Part shown: positions 1 to 7,600 of the stretch, piece after piece
How positions within the stretch are numbered: the first letter of the stretch is position 1
How the letters are laid out: each line of letters opens with the position of its first letter
Assembly: GCA_018970845.1 (NCBI GenBank)
Contig: JAGWVO010000131.1
Coordinates: forward strand, 1 to 9,182
Source of the DNA: Planctomycetota bacterium
Lineage (GTDB): Bacteria > Planctomycetota > Planctomycetia > Gemmatales > Gemmataceae
DNA length: 9,182 nt
Direction: 5' to 3'
Notes under the pieces: generated by a model
Database searches by the model: none
Seen by the model: the letters and a program-made list of their open reading frames with translations, nothing else
What the model was told of the DNA's origin: nothing
Made by a program: the position numbers and the translations under genes

Positions 1-213
1 CAGACTTTCCCGCTTCCTTCATCAAGCGATGTTTTAGTCTGATCCTGAACTGGTTCCTGGTGGCCCTATGCCTGTCCGTGGTGCATGAAAATCCGTTCTT
101 GTTTTCACTCATCCACCGCCACGACGGCATGAACGGGCCACGAGGTTTGGTGGCGGTCGGCTAAAGCTTGCAACCATCAATGGCACCCAATCGATCGCGA
201 TGCCGCCCCCGGC
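1..213. other. Region downstream of the esterase, no convincing gene
   Basis: No supported gene is seen. On the plus strand one frame is open from base 3 to a TAA at 171-173 (57 codons, entering from outside the window). Its product would have a hydrophobic stretch near its middle (LILNWFLVALCLSVV) and no motif I recognise. It could be the C-terminal end of a plus-strand gene converging on the esterase, but a frame of this length is easily found by chance. No obvious Rho-independent terminator follows the esterase stop on the minus strand. Confidence 0.3.
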
Positions 214-1344
214 TCATTTGTTCTCCTTGCCAACTGAATCCCTGTAGAAGTCCCAGTTGGTTTCCCCGAGTCCCTTGAGCAGGGCCATCGTGTCGTGTCC
301 GATACCGGGCACAAGCTTGAAGTCGTGCTCGAACTTGTGCTTTTGCAGGTGTTCCGAGAAGGCTCGATTCAAGTCCGCGGTGAAGTCACGGCTGCCGACC
401 GCCACACGCACCTTGGGCTTGGCCGCTTGATTCGCCGCGGCCTTCGACACCGCGGTCAGCGGACTTTTGGCTTTGAAATCCTCAAGGTCGCCTCCAAAAG
501 TGTCCTTGAGGATCCGCTCTCGGCCGGCGGGGTTCCCCCTCGCGCGCGGGCCTTGGAATTCCAAGTCCAACGGTCCACCCGCCAGCACGGAGATGGCCCC
601 GAAAGTTTCAGGATAAAGGAACCCCAGGCGGGCCGCCCCATAACCGCCCATGCTGAATCCTTCAAGGATCCTTCCGTTCCTGGTTGCCAGCGTGCGAAAC
701 GATTTGTCGATGTGCGGCACAAGTTCCTTGACAACGACGGTCTCCATCGGCACCCGGCCATCCTTCGAGTCGCACCACATGCTGAGTTCGAGGCCATTGG
801 GAAACACCACGAGCGCGGGCGGCATTTTTTTCTTGCGGATCGCTTCGTCAAAAAACTCGCTGAGCGGTTTGATCCCCGGCAAGCCGCCGCTTGACCCGTG
901 AAGCCAGTACAGCACGGGGAACCGGCGTTCCTTGTCTTGGTCGTAAAGCTCAGGCGTGTAGATGTGGTAGCTCACGGGGGTTTTGGCCGCGGCGCTTTCA
1001 AAGGTGAGGCGTTGCACGCGGGTCGCCCGCACCGGCGGTGTTACCCAAGGTGCCGAAAATGTTTTGTTTTCTGGTGAAGCATCGCCCGCCTTGGAGTTTG
1101 GTGGAAGTTCGATGCGCGGTTTCGGAGCCGGCTCGATGCCGCTCCGTTTCACCGGCTGGGCCACAAGGCCGAGGTGGCCACGATCTTCCTCCAGAGTGAG
1201 TGATCCATCCTTGTTCCTGTCGCCTCCAGCCAAGCGCAGTTGGACGGAGTATGGCACCTTGTTCAATTCATCGGACGAAATCTGGCCGGAAACCCAAGAC
1301 ACCTGAATCAGCACCATGGGAAAGATGGCAAGGCTTTTCGTCAT
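214..1344 (-). CDS. Secreted esterase (esterase D / PF00756-like alpha/beta hydrolase) with N-terminal EF-hand loop
   Basis: 376-residue protein, probably an exported serine carboxyl-ester hydrolase; the substrate is unknown. Residues 1-20 look like a signal peptide (Lys3, then a hydrophobic run ending VSG). Residues 42-53 (DRNKDGSLTLEE) match a canonical EF-hand calcium loop, with acidic or polar ligands at loop positions 1, 3, 5, 7, 9 and a Glu at 12. A Pro-rich linker spans about 60-105. The catalytic domain follows from about 108 to the end: the oxyanion-type LHGSSGG at 148-154, the nucleophile elbow GFSMGG at 229-234 (Ser231), a likely acid at Asp320 in VGSRDF, and the catalytic His350 in GIGHD. 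These are the expected order and spacing for the putative-esterase family (feruloyl esterase, esterase D, antigen 85 relatives). The ATG at 1344 is the only start that includes the signal peptide; a weak AGAGG lies about 11 bases upstream. The nearest upstream gene ends 251 bases away, so it is probably a separate transcript. Confidence 0.88.
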   Translation of the reverse strand: MTKSLAIFPMVLIQVSWVSGQISSDELNKVPYSVQLRLAGGDRNKDGSLTLEEDRGHLGLVAQPVKRSGIEPAPKPRIELPPNSKAGDASPENKTFSAPWVTPPVRATRVQRLTFESAAAKTPVSYHIYTPELYDQDKERRFPVLYWLHGSSGGLPGIKPLSEFFDEAIRKKKMPPALVVFPNGLELSMWCDSKDGRVPMETVVVKELVPHIDKSFRTLATRNGRILEGFSMGGYGAARLGFLYPETFGAISVLAGGPLDLEFQGPRARGNPAGRERILKDTFGGDLEDFKAKSPLTAVSKAAANQAAKPKVRVAVGSRDFTADLNRAFSEHLQKHKFEHDFKLVPGIGHDTMALLKGLGETNWDFYRDSVGKENK

Positions 1345-1497
1345 GGGTATTGGCCTCTGTCCGCAACGCCCGGGGAGAAATGACCTTCCAACACAATAAC
1401 TCCCAACCTTCCGTGGAAATTACAATGATTCATGAAAGGCGTTGGTTGAAGTGGTTGCTACAGAGCCTGACTTTTCCCGAGATTTATTTGACCGCGG

Positions 1498-1514
1498 CTT
1501 GGTTGGAAACCAAG
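1498..1514. repeat. Perfect 7-bp hairpin (CTTGGTT / AACCAAG, 3-base loop)
   Basis: Arms 1498-1504 and 1508-1514 are exact inverse complements around a three-base loop. It lies 82 bases beyond the cupin stop on the transcribed strand. No T-run follows in the minus direction, so it is not a textbook terminator; it may protect or process the 3' end of the cupin mRNA. Confidence 0.5.
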
Positions 1515-1537
1515 GAATGCTGCCGTCAGCCGTCTTA

Positions 1538-1559
1538 ATGGATTGCTTTCGCGATCCAT
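1538..1559. repeat. 9-bp hairpin (ATGGATTGC / GCGATCCAT, 4-base loop) downstream of the cupin gene
   Basis: Arms 1538-1546 and 1551-1559 pair over nine positions. Read as plus-strand RNA there is one G-U wobble. Read as minus-strand RNA, the direction of the genes, that position is a C-A mismatch but the loop becomes GAAA, a GNRA-type tetraloop. It starts 37 bases after the cupin stop. The only T-run next to it (GGGCTTTTT) lies on the plus-strand side, where no gene needs terminating. It is a likely structured 3' end of the cupin transcript rather than a classical terminator. Confidence 0.45.
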
Positions 1560-1595
1560 GGGCTTTTTCGGGTGGAATCGACAAGCCCCAAGGCT

Positions 1596-2111
1596 TCAAC
1601 GGATGAACTGATCGATGTACTCGCTGCCGAGGCCGCAGGCGGCATAGTGATTCCTGCATTTTTCAATGCGGGTGAACACATCGTCGAAGCCGGTGACATT
1701 ACCGTCGGGGTCAACATAAATCATCGCCCCGTTCACCTGGAAGAATGTGATCATTTCGTCCACATGGGGATCGACAACGAGCGTGTGCGTCTCGCCCGGC
1801 GTCTCATACACATAGCTGCCCTCGCGGGCGATCCAGTCGTGCTCGAGGTATCGCCATTCGCCCTTCAGGACAAGCCCGTGAACCGGCAGCGGATGACGAT
1901 GCCGCGACAGTACCCCTGACCTCCGCACGCGAAGCAGGTTGCACCAGTAACCGCGCGACACGCACATGAGAAGCGGCCGGAACCACACATTCTGTTCGAC
2001 CGGAACCCATATCCGCTCATCGGTCGGCATCACGCTCGGCACCAGCAGTTCGGGCGGCGACTCGGCCGGTTGCTTATGGCGGTAGGGAGCCCACTTGTCG
2101 GAATCCGACAT
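1596..2111 (-). CDS. Cupin-domain dioxygenase-like protein (2,4'-dihydroxyacetophenone dioxygenase family)
   Basis: 171-residue cytoplasmic protein with no signal peptide. The single cupin core shows motif 1 as GVLSRHRHPLPVHG (66-79), with metal-ligand candidates His71, His73 and His78, and motif 2 as EGSYVYETPGETH (97-109), with His109. Between them, LKGEWRYLEHDW (82-93) is typical of the 2,4'-dihydroxyacetophenone dioxygenase family. Characterised members are iron enzymes that cleave the carbon-carbon bond of 2,4'-dihydroxyacetophenone to give 4-hydroxybenzoate and formate. Family membership is clear from these motifs; the true substrate is inferred and may differ. The ATG at 2111 is chosen over an ATG 120 bases upstream because a strong GGGAGG lies 7 bases before it and because the upstream extension is low-complexity, unlike the family, and overlaps the end of the preceding gene. 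It lies 79 bases after the dehydrogenase and is probably co-transcribed with it. Confidence 0.85.
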   Translation of the reverse strand: MSDSDKWAPYRHKQPAESPPELLVPSVMPTDERIWVPVEQNVWFRPLLMCVSRGYWCNLLRVRRSGVLSRHRHPLPVHGLVLKGEWRYLEHDWIAREGSYVYETPGETHTLVVDPHVDEMITFFQVNGAMIYVDPDGNVTGFDDVFTRIEKCRNHYAACGLGSEYIDQFIR

Positions 2112-2118
2112 CTCATAT

Positions 2119-2124
2119 CCTCCC
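2119..2124 (-). promoter_or_regulatory. Ribosome binding site deciding the cupin start
   Basis: GGGAGG on the minus strand, 7 bases before the ATG at 2111. It is the strongest Shine-Dalgarno match in the window and supports the 171-residue form over a 211-residue form starting at 2231. Confidence 0.75.
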
Positions 2125-2190
2125 TTGCGCCATTGGGGGGGCGCTGCCCGAGACCCCGGATCGGCTTTGAACGGACGACCGGAAAAAACA

Positions 2191-2910
2191 TCACATGCAA
2201 AGGTAACCGCCATCGACCGGGATGATCGCACCCGTCAGGAAATTCGCCTCTTGCGAGAGCAGGAAAGCCACCACGCCGGCGACATCGCCCGGCTTGCCCC
2301 AGCGGCCCATCGGCGTGCGAGCCATGAGCGCCGCTGAACGGCCTTCATCCTCCACGAGGGGCCGCGTCATTTCCGTTTCGATCCAACCGGGAGCGACAGC
2401 ATTGACACGAATGCCGTCGGTGGCCCAGGCCGCCGCCAGACTTTTCGTGAGTTGCGCGACGCCTCCCTTGGACGCGGAATAGGCGGGGACGAAAGGCGAA
2501 CCGAAGAAAGAAAGCATCGACGCCGTGTTGACAATGGCCCCGCCCGCCGTGAGCGCCGCTTTTGCCGCGAGGCACACGCGCATCGTGCCGACCAGGTTCA
2601 CCTCGACTGTTCGCCGGAAGCCTTCAATATCGAATTCGGCCCCGCCTCGTTGGAGGATACCGGCGCAGTTCACGAGACCCGCGAGTTTCGGAAGGCTGGC
2701 GAGCAGCGCCGAGACGGAGCTTTCATCGGTGACATCGAGGAGAACGGTTTCAATCCCTTGCTGCGGCGTGAAAGCATCGCGTTCGTTCTGGCTGATGCCC
2801 GCCGCGAGGACACGGTATCCAAGGGATGCGAGGTGCCTCGACACGCCTTCGCCAATTCCACGCGTGCCGCCCGTGACCAGCACGGCGCGTTCATGGTTTT
2901 CACTGCGCAT
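2191..2910 (-). CDS. SDR-family NAD(P)-dependent oxidoreductase (classical short-chain dehydrogenase)
   Basis: 239 residues, the usual length for a classical SDR, cytoplasmic. It should interconvert an alcohol and a ketone with NAD(P). Seen in order: the cofactor glycine motif TGGTRGIG (13-20); NCAG (81-84), a variant of the usual NNAG; Asn105 in VEVNLVGT; catalytic Ser131 in NTASMLS; and the YSASK motif with Tyr144 and Lys148, completing the Asn-Ser-Tyr-Lys tetrad. The C-terminus has the common LTGAIIPVDGGY. The end of the second beta strand (AAGIS, 36-40) has neither the Asp usual for NAD nor an Arg usual for NADP, so cofactor choice is open. The sequence resembles 3-oxoacyl-ACP reductase (FabG)-like SDRs, but no fatty-acid genes are nearby. 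The cupin 79 bases downstream suggests a joint pathway, perhaps oxidising a secondary alcohol to the ketone attacked by the cupin (inference). Confidence 0.92.
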   Translation of the reverse strand: MRSENHERAVLVTGGTRGIGEGVSRHLASLGYRVLAAGISQNERDAFTPQQGIETVLLDVTDESSVSALLASLPKLAGLVNCAGILQRGGAEFDIEGFRRTVEVNLVGTMRVCLAAKAALTAGGAIVNTASMLSFFGSPFVPAYSASKGGVAQLTKSLAAAWATDGIRVNAVAPGWIETEMTRPLVEDEGRSAALMARTPMGRWGKPGDVAGVVAFLLSQEANFLTGAIIPVDGGYLCM

Positions 2911-3296
2911 GCCGCACTCCGCTTTTCAATGAACGGGCCTTTCATGTTCCCAAGGATTCCAGCCGCGCGCTTTCCGAAATTGCCGCGCGAGCGGCTGGAC
3001 GCCCCGTCGCATTTCATTTTATGAAGCGGTTCAAGGCTCGCCTGTCACGCGACTGAGCTTTCCGTGATCCTCGGCTTTCCCATGGGTTCAGAGGCGCCAG
3101 GCAATCAGTCGGCTTTTGAAATGGCAGGAATCAATGGGGCTCACCAGAACGGGTGGCGCGCCTGAAGCACACGGGCAATGGCAGGGACTTCCGGCATGCC
3201 GACCAGCCACGCCCCCCGGGCCCGTAAGGTGCCGCGGGCCGCTTGGTTGAGGTATCCCCGGGCGGGAGCTGATCCGGCCTCAAGACAGCGAACCGA
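2911..3296. other. Intergenic region between DUF1552 gene and SDR gene
   Basis: 386 bases without a convincing gene. Just beyond the DUF1552 stop the same frame stays open for 51 codons to a TGA at 3141-3143, which I regard as chance. A 6-bp GC-rich inverted repeat (3219-3224 with 3235-3240, ten-base loop) could slow transcription but has no T-run. A 7-bp inverted repeat (3050-3056 with 3105-3111) encloses 48 bases. On the minus strand TAAAAT at 3021-3016 is a good -10 match, but the nearest -35-like GTGACA (3048-3043) is 21 bases away, too far for a standard sigma-70 promoter. A strong hairpin at 2958-2999 is listed separately. Confidence 0.45.
2958..2999. repeat. Strong GC-rich hairpin in the SDR leader
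   Basis: Outer arms 2958-2966 and 2991-2999 are a perfect 9-bp inverted repeat (TCCAGCCGC / GCGGCTGGA). After a two-base bulge the stem continues with GCGC (2967-2970) pairing to GCGC (2985-2988), around a 14-base loop. It ends 47 bases before the SDR start codon on the transcribed strand and is not followed by a T-run, so it looks like a leader structure or a protein-binding dyad rather than a terminator. No known riboswitch is recognised. Confidence 0.5.
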
Positions 3297-4592
3297 TCAG
3301 ATGCCGGCCAACCGTTCGCTGGAGTCCCCGAATCGGTCGAGTTCCAGGCCACCCCAGTCCATGAGATGGAGAAACAGGCTGCACATGCGTCGGTTCGGCG
3401 AATTCAGGTAATCGAGCGCCCGTCCCCCGCGGAGTTTGCCCCCCGCGCCGCCAAGCAAGATGATCGGCAACTGCTTGGAGTCATGATTGCCGTGCAACAT
3501 GCTCGAGCAGTGCATGATCGAGGTGTTGTCGAGCAGCGTGCGGTCGCCTTCCTTCACCTCCGACATCCGCTCGCAGAGGTAGGCGAGTTGCGACATGAAG
3601 AACTGATTGAGCGGAACAAGCTCTTTCGGCTGGGTATGGGCCATCTGATGATGCTGATCCTTCGCCCCGCAGTGCGTGTGGGTTTCGGCTGAACCGTCAT
3701 TGCAGTACTTGAGGGTCGCGATCCGGGTGGTGTCGGTGCGGAAGGCGAGCAGCAGGATGTCGTTCATCAGTTTCCAGTACTCGGGAATCTCAGTGGGAAT
3801 GCCGTCGGCTGGCCGGGGGCGGTCCGGGGAGTCGAGGGTGGGCTTCCAGGCTCCGGGATCCCTCTCCTTGCCCGCCCTCTTGATGCGTCCCTCGATCTCG
3901 TGGACGCTTCCAAGGTATTCCTCGAATCGTTGCTGGTCCGAGAAGGAAAGCCTCCGCCTGAGCGACTTGGCGTCCTCGAGCACGGCATCGACGACGCGCC
4001 GGTCGCCACGGTTCCGGTCGGTGCGGAAGAGTTGGTCGAACGCCAGCGCCGGACGCGTCTCGGTCCATGTCGGAGACACAGCCGTGCTCCAGGAAATGTG
4101 CGAGCTGTAAAGCAGCGGATGTCCGTCCTGGAGGCCCGGGATAGGGCCTTCGCAGCCCAGCACCAATGACGGAATCCGGGTGCGGTCGCCAATCCGCTGC
4201 GCCATCAATTGGTCGAAGCTCACGCCCGTTCGCACTTCGGTCTTGGACATCACGGCGCCGCTGAGCATGTTCCCCGTCTGCATGCAGTGGATGACACCGT
4301 TGTTGGCTTGCTCGTTCCACAAGCCGCGAAGGAACACCAGCCGATCCTTCCATGGTTCAAGCGGCTTGAGGCACGGCCCGAGTTCCATGCGGGAACCTTC
4401 GCCCTTGGCCCACCAGTGCTGCGAGTGGAAGCCCATGCCGGTGAAGGTGACCAAGGTGCGGGTAGGCGGTTTCGAACCGCCCGGGGCCGCCACGGCGGAC
4501 GGCAGCGACTCAAGCCATGGCAGGGCCATCGAAACGCCGAGGCCATTCAGCATCAAGCGCCTTGTCATGGTCGAATTCGGTTTGGCGTTCAT
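3297..4592 (-). CDS. DUF1552 (PF07586) family protein with Tat-type signal
   Basis: 431 residues, function unknown. The N-terminus has a twin-arginine motif (TRRLML, Arg11-Arg12), a hydrophobic stretch GLGVSMALPWLESL and a likely cleavage after AVA (33-35), so it is probably exported folded by Tat. The body matches DUF1552: the early FTGMGFHSQHWW block, FDQLMAQRIG, the segment before LLDN that normally holds the HXXSHH motif, GNHDS (368-372) followed by LPIILLGGAGG and GRALDYL, and the C-terminal FGDS (421-424), which marks a complete protein. The HXXSHH position reads AKDQHH (310-315): the two final histidines are kept, but the first His and the Ser are not, an oddity for the family. The ATG at 4592 has AGAGGA 6 bases upstream; Met9 is an alternative. 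It follows the PSCyt/PSD gene by 31 bases, a pairing often seen in Planctomycetota and Verrucomicrobiota, so the two probably act together at or outside the inner membrane. Confidence 0.9.
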   Translation of the reverse strand: MNAKPNSTMTRRLMLNGLGVSMALPWLESLPSAVAAPGGSKPPTRTLVTFTGMGFHSQHWWAKGEGSRMELGPCLKPLEPWKDRLVFLRGLWNEQANNGVIHCMQTGNMLSGAVMSKTEVRTGVSFDQLMAQRIGDRTRIPSLVLGCEGPIPGLQDGHPLLYSSHISWSTAVSPTWTETRPALAFDQLFRTDRNRGDRRVVDAVLEDAKSLRRRLSFSDQQRFEEYLGSVHEIEGRIKRAGKERDPGAWKPTLDSPDRPRPADGIPTEIPEYWKLMNDILLLAFRTDTTRIATLKYCNDGSAETHTHCGAKDQHHQMAHTQPKELVPLNQFFMSQLAYLCERMSEVKEGDRTLLDNTSIMHCSSMLHGNHDSKQLPIILLGGAGGKLRGGRALDYLNSPNRRMCSLFLHLMDWGGLELDRFGDSSERLAGI

Positions 4593-4598
4593 GGTTTT

Positions 4599-4604
4599 TC
4601 CTCT
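4599..4604 (-). promoter_or_regulatory. Ribosome binding site of the DUF1552 gene
   Basis: AGAGGA on the minus strand, 6 bases before the ATG at 4592, inside the 31-base gap after the PSCyt/PSD stop codon. It favours the first Met over Met9 and supports translation from a shared mRNA. Confidence 0.65.
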
Positions 4605-4623
4605 TGGGTTCCTGCTTTCAAGC

Positions 4624-7600
4624 TCAGGGTTTTACGGCGACCACCTCGGGACGAATCGAGTGAAACTGCTCGCTTTGAACGATGGGAAGAAGGGCATCCG
4701 ACCAGCGTCCGCCAGCGGCCATGCTCCTTCCCACCTCATCAACCAGTTTGCGGTCCGACAACTGGACCGATCGGCCCAGGGAGTAGCCGACCAGCTTTTT
4801 GGCCAGGGATTGCAGCAGATCCTGCCGCCTTGGGCCCGCCAGATACTTCCTCAGCCCGGCGAAGTCGTCGATTTCCCTGCCATCCGCGAGCGTTGCCTTG
4901 GTGTCGCCCGGCTTCAGTTCCCGGGCGGGCCTCAGCCGGCCGATGGCGTCGAACCGTTCCAGCGCCATGCCGTAAGGATCGATGCGAATGTGGCAGTTGG
5001 CGCAGGCCTGGTCCTTGCGGTGGCGGTCGGTGATCTCGCGAACGCTCAGCCCGGGTGGCGGCGTCTCCGGCAGCGGAGGCACATTCGGAGGAACCTTGGG
5101 CAGACGCTCACCCAGAATCTGGACCACCCAAGTCCCGCGCTTGACCGGGCTTGTTCGGGCGGCGGCCGACTGCTTGGCGAGCACCGCTCCAAAACCGAGC
5201 AGGCCCCCGCGTCCATAAACTTCAACTTTATCCACTCGTCGCCAATCCGCCCCTTTCACTCCCGGAATGCCGTAATGCTTGGCGAGGACTTCATTCACAA
5301 CCACCGCGTCGGCGTCGATCAGGTCGGCAACCGGACGGTCGTTCACCAGAAGATCCTCGAAGAACCTCACCGGTTCCTCGGCCAACGCGTCGCGCAACGC
5401 CGGGGTGAACTCGGGGAACTGCTTCAGGTTGCGGCCATGGCTGTTCGCGAAGTCCCGCACCCCAAGCCACCGGGCGCCGAACTCCTCCGCCATGCCCCGC
5501 ACCCGGCTGTCCTTGAGCATCCGGCGCAATTGCTCTTCCAAAACCTTCGGCTCGTGAAGCTTGGCGGCTTTCGCGCGCAATTCGTCGTCGGGAATCGATT
5601 CCCAAAGGAGGAAGCTGAGCCGTGTCGCCAGTTCCGCGCCCGAGACCGGCCCCCAGCGAGGCCCGGCCGCCGGCTGTTCGACCCGGTATAGGAACCAGGG
5701 CGATGAGAGGACGCGCGCAAGCGCGGCCCGGAATGCCGGATCGTGCTTGACGCCTTCCTTGCGGTCGGCGTGGTAAGACGCGAGAATCACCGCGCGCTCA
5801 TCCGCGGCGAGCGGACGACGCCAGGCCTTCGCGGCGAATGCCAGGAGGGCCTCGAGCTGCCGCGGTTCCGCCGCGGCCTGGGCCTCCAGAAACGTTTTCT
5901 CCTCCTGCTTGATCTGCTTTTCAAACTCCTGAATGTAGAAGAACATGATCCGGGCGCCGTCGTTCGGCTTCCGGTAGTATTGGACGAGTCCTTCATAGGC
6001 GATCGGGGTGGCGAGAGCCTGCTCGCTCACGAACTCCAGTTCGCTCCAGAGCCGATCGATCTCCGACCGGCCGGCGTCATCCAGCAACAGTCGGCGCAAC
6101 GGTTCGTCCTCGCGGCGGTACAGGAACACGCTCCCCTGCGCGTCCCGCGGGATGATTGGCTGGAAAAGGACCGCCGGTGGGAACAGCGCGCGGAACTCCG
6201 CCGCCGGCCGCGCCCGTTCCGCCGCGACGCGTGGATGCGCGATCCGCGCGGCCAGGGGATCGCCCTGCGTCGCCTTGGCGACCGGTTCGGCCAGCCTGCC
6301 GCCTCCACCCGTGGCAGCGATCAGGAACGCCTGAACCGATGCTGTTTCCGGACTGGCCTCATCGAGGCTCACATCCGCCCGGAGGAACCGGGGCAGCGTG
6401 AGCGCCTTCTGGATGTCCGCCGGAAGTTTTCTCAGGTCGATGACGATCTCGGCACCGGCCGCCGTGACGAGTGCGGATTTTGGAACCTTTCGACCCTTGG
6501 GATGCTGGCCGAACCTGAGTCCGGAGGCTTGCTCGATGACCGCGCCCCACTCGGGATGCTCGGCAAACACCAATGCCGCCCCGTCGCCGCCTTCCAGCCG
6601 CAGCCGGTCCCAAACCACGAAGGTGTCCGGCTGGGCGGGCAAAGAGACCATTCGGAACAGCGGTTCACGGGCGGCACCCTGAACCCTCTCCCGGGACACC
6701 ACGCGGCGCACATCCTGCCAAGCTGGAAAGCCATTGCCAACCGCCATGGCCGCGTTCTTCCCGTAGTTTCCTTGGAACAACTGGTCTTGAATGGCCTTGA
6801 TCGCCGCAATGACCGGTGCGGGGTCGTTCACGGCTTCCCGCCACTTTTCCCGCACGACGGACAGCATGTCGGGCGGCAGGCCCCCTTCCGGAACAACCAT
6901 GGTCCTGCCGCCAAGGTCGGCAAGCGCCTTTCCCAATTCCGGGGCCGCGACATGTGAAAGTTCGAACGACACACCGTCGCCTCCGGACGGGTGGGCATCG
7001 GCAACGCGGCCCGTGGCCACCAACTCACCCGAGACTGGACTCGTCCAGGCGATGGCCACATTTCGCTTCTGGCCCGGATGCGCGAAGACCGATCGGGCGG
7101 GCAGGGTCGTCCATGCCTTGATGGGTTCCGCTCCCGAGTTCACGAAGATCGACGGTTCGGATCCGTTGCTCCATGATTTCAGTGCGGAATGCCCGGCGAT
7201 GCCGTCGCGATGGTCGGTCAGGAAGACCGGGGTGGAGGCCGCTTCCAGGAAACTCCAACGGGCCTCATGCTTGTCCGGCCATGGGTTCCCCTTCAACAGG
7301 TTCGGCACCACATCGGCGATGTTCCAGGTTCGCTTTTCACCGTTGGTTTCGCGAACCGTCCATTCGATGAGCGTGCTGTCGGCCCCGTGACTTTGGTTGG
7401 GGAAAACGGTGAGGAGCAGTATCTCGCCAGGTTGAACGGAGACCCTTCGCTCGAAAGTGACGGAACCCGCTTCCGCGACTTTCGACTCCGTGAGGACCCG
7501 TTTCGACGGGGCCCAGCGTGATTCCACTAACTTCTTGGCCGATTCGAAAGCTGTCTGCCTTCGCCGCTTCTCGGCTTCGTCGCGCACCGCTTTCTCATGC

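Larger units (their letters stand above)
1345..1595. other. Intergenic region between cupin gene and esterase gene
   Basis: 251 bases without a supported gene, lower in G+C than its neighbours. It must hold both the end of the cupin transcript and the promoter of the esterase. Two compact hairpins lie in its upstream half (listed separately). Closer to the esterase, the minus strand has a TGTAAT hexamer at 1424-1419, one base from the -10 consensus and about 75 bases before the start, but no matching -35 at 16-18 bases, so the promoter is not established. Confidence 0.4.

Noticed and set aside
2135..2141. Run of seven G between SDR and cupin as a phase-variable tract
   Set aside because: It lies in the non-coding gap upstream of the ribosome binding site and is short; nothing suggests length switching affects a reading frame.
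2112..2231. N-terminal extension of the cupin to 211 residues from an ATG at 2231
   Set aside because: The extension overlaps the SDR coding end and is unlike the family, whereas the ATG at 2111 has a strong GGGAGG 7 bases upstream.
2452..3024. 190-codon plus-strand frame opposite the SDR gene
   Set aside because: It is antisense to a complete SDR with an intact catalytic tetrad, and its product resembles no family.
3016..3048. Sigma-70-like promoter for the SDR gene (GTGACA and TAAAAT on the minus strand)
   Set aside because: The spacing is 21 bases, outside the usual 16-18, so the two hexamers are probably unrelated.
3219..3240. GC-rich 6-bp inverted repeat as terminator of the PSCyt/PSD-DUF1552 operon
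   Set aside because: There is a ten-base loop and no T-run on the transcribed strand, so Rho-independent termination is not supported.
4180..6957. Long plus-strand open frames opposite the PSCyt/PSD gene (up to 503 codons)
   Set aside because: They are antisense to a gene with clear domains and haem motifs. Their products are Arg/Pro-rich with no domain, as expected from the complement of GC-rich coding DNA.
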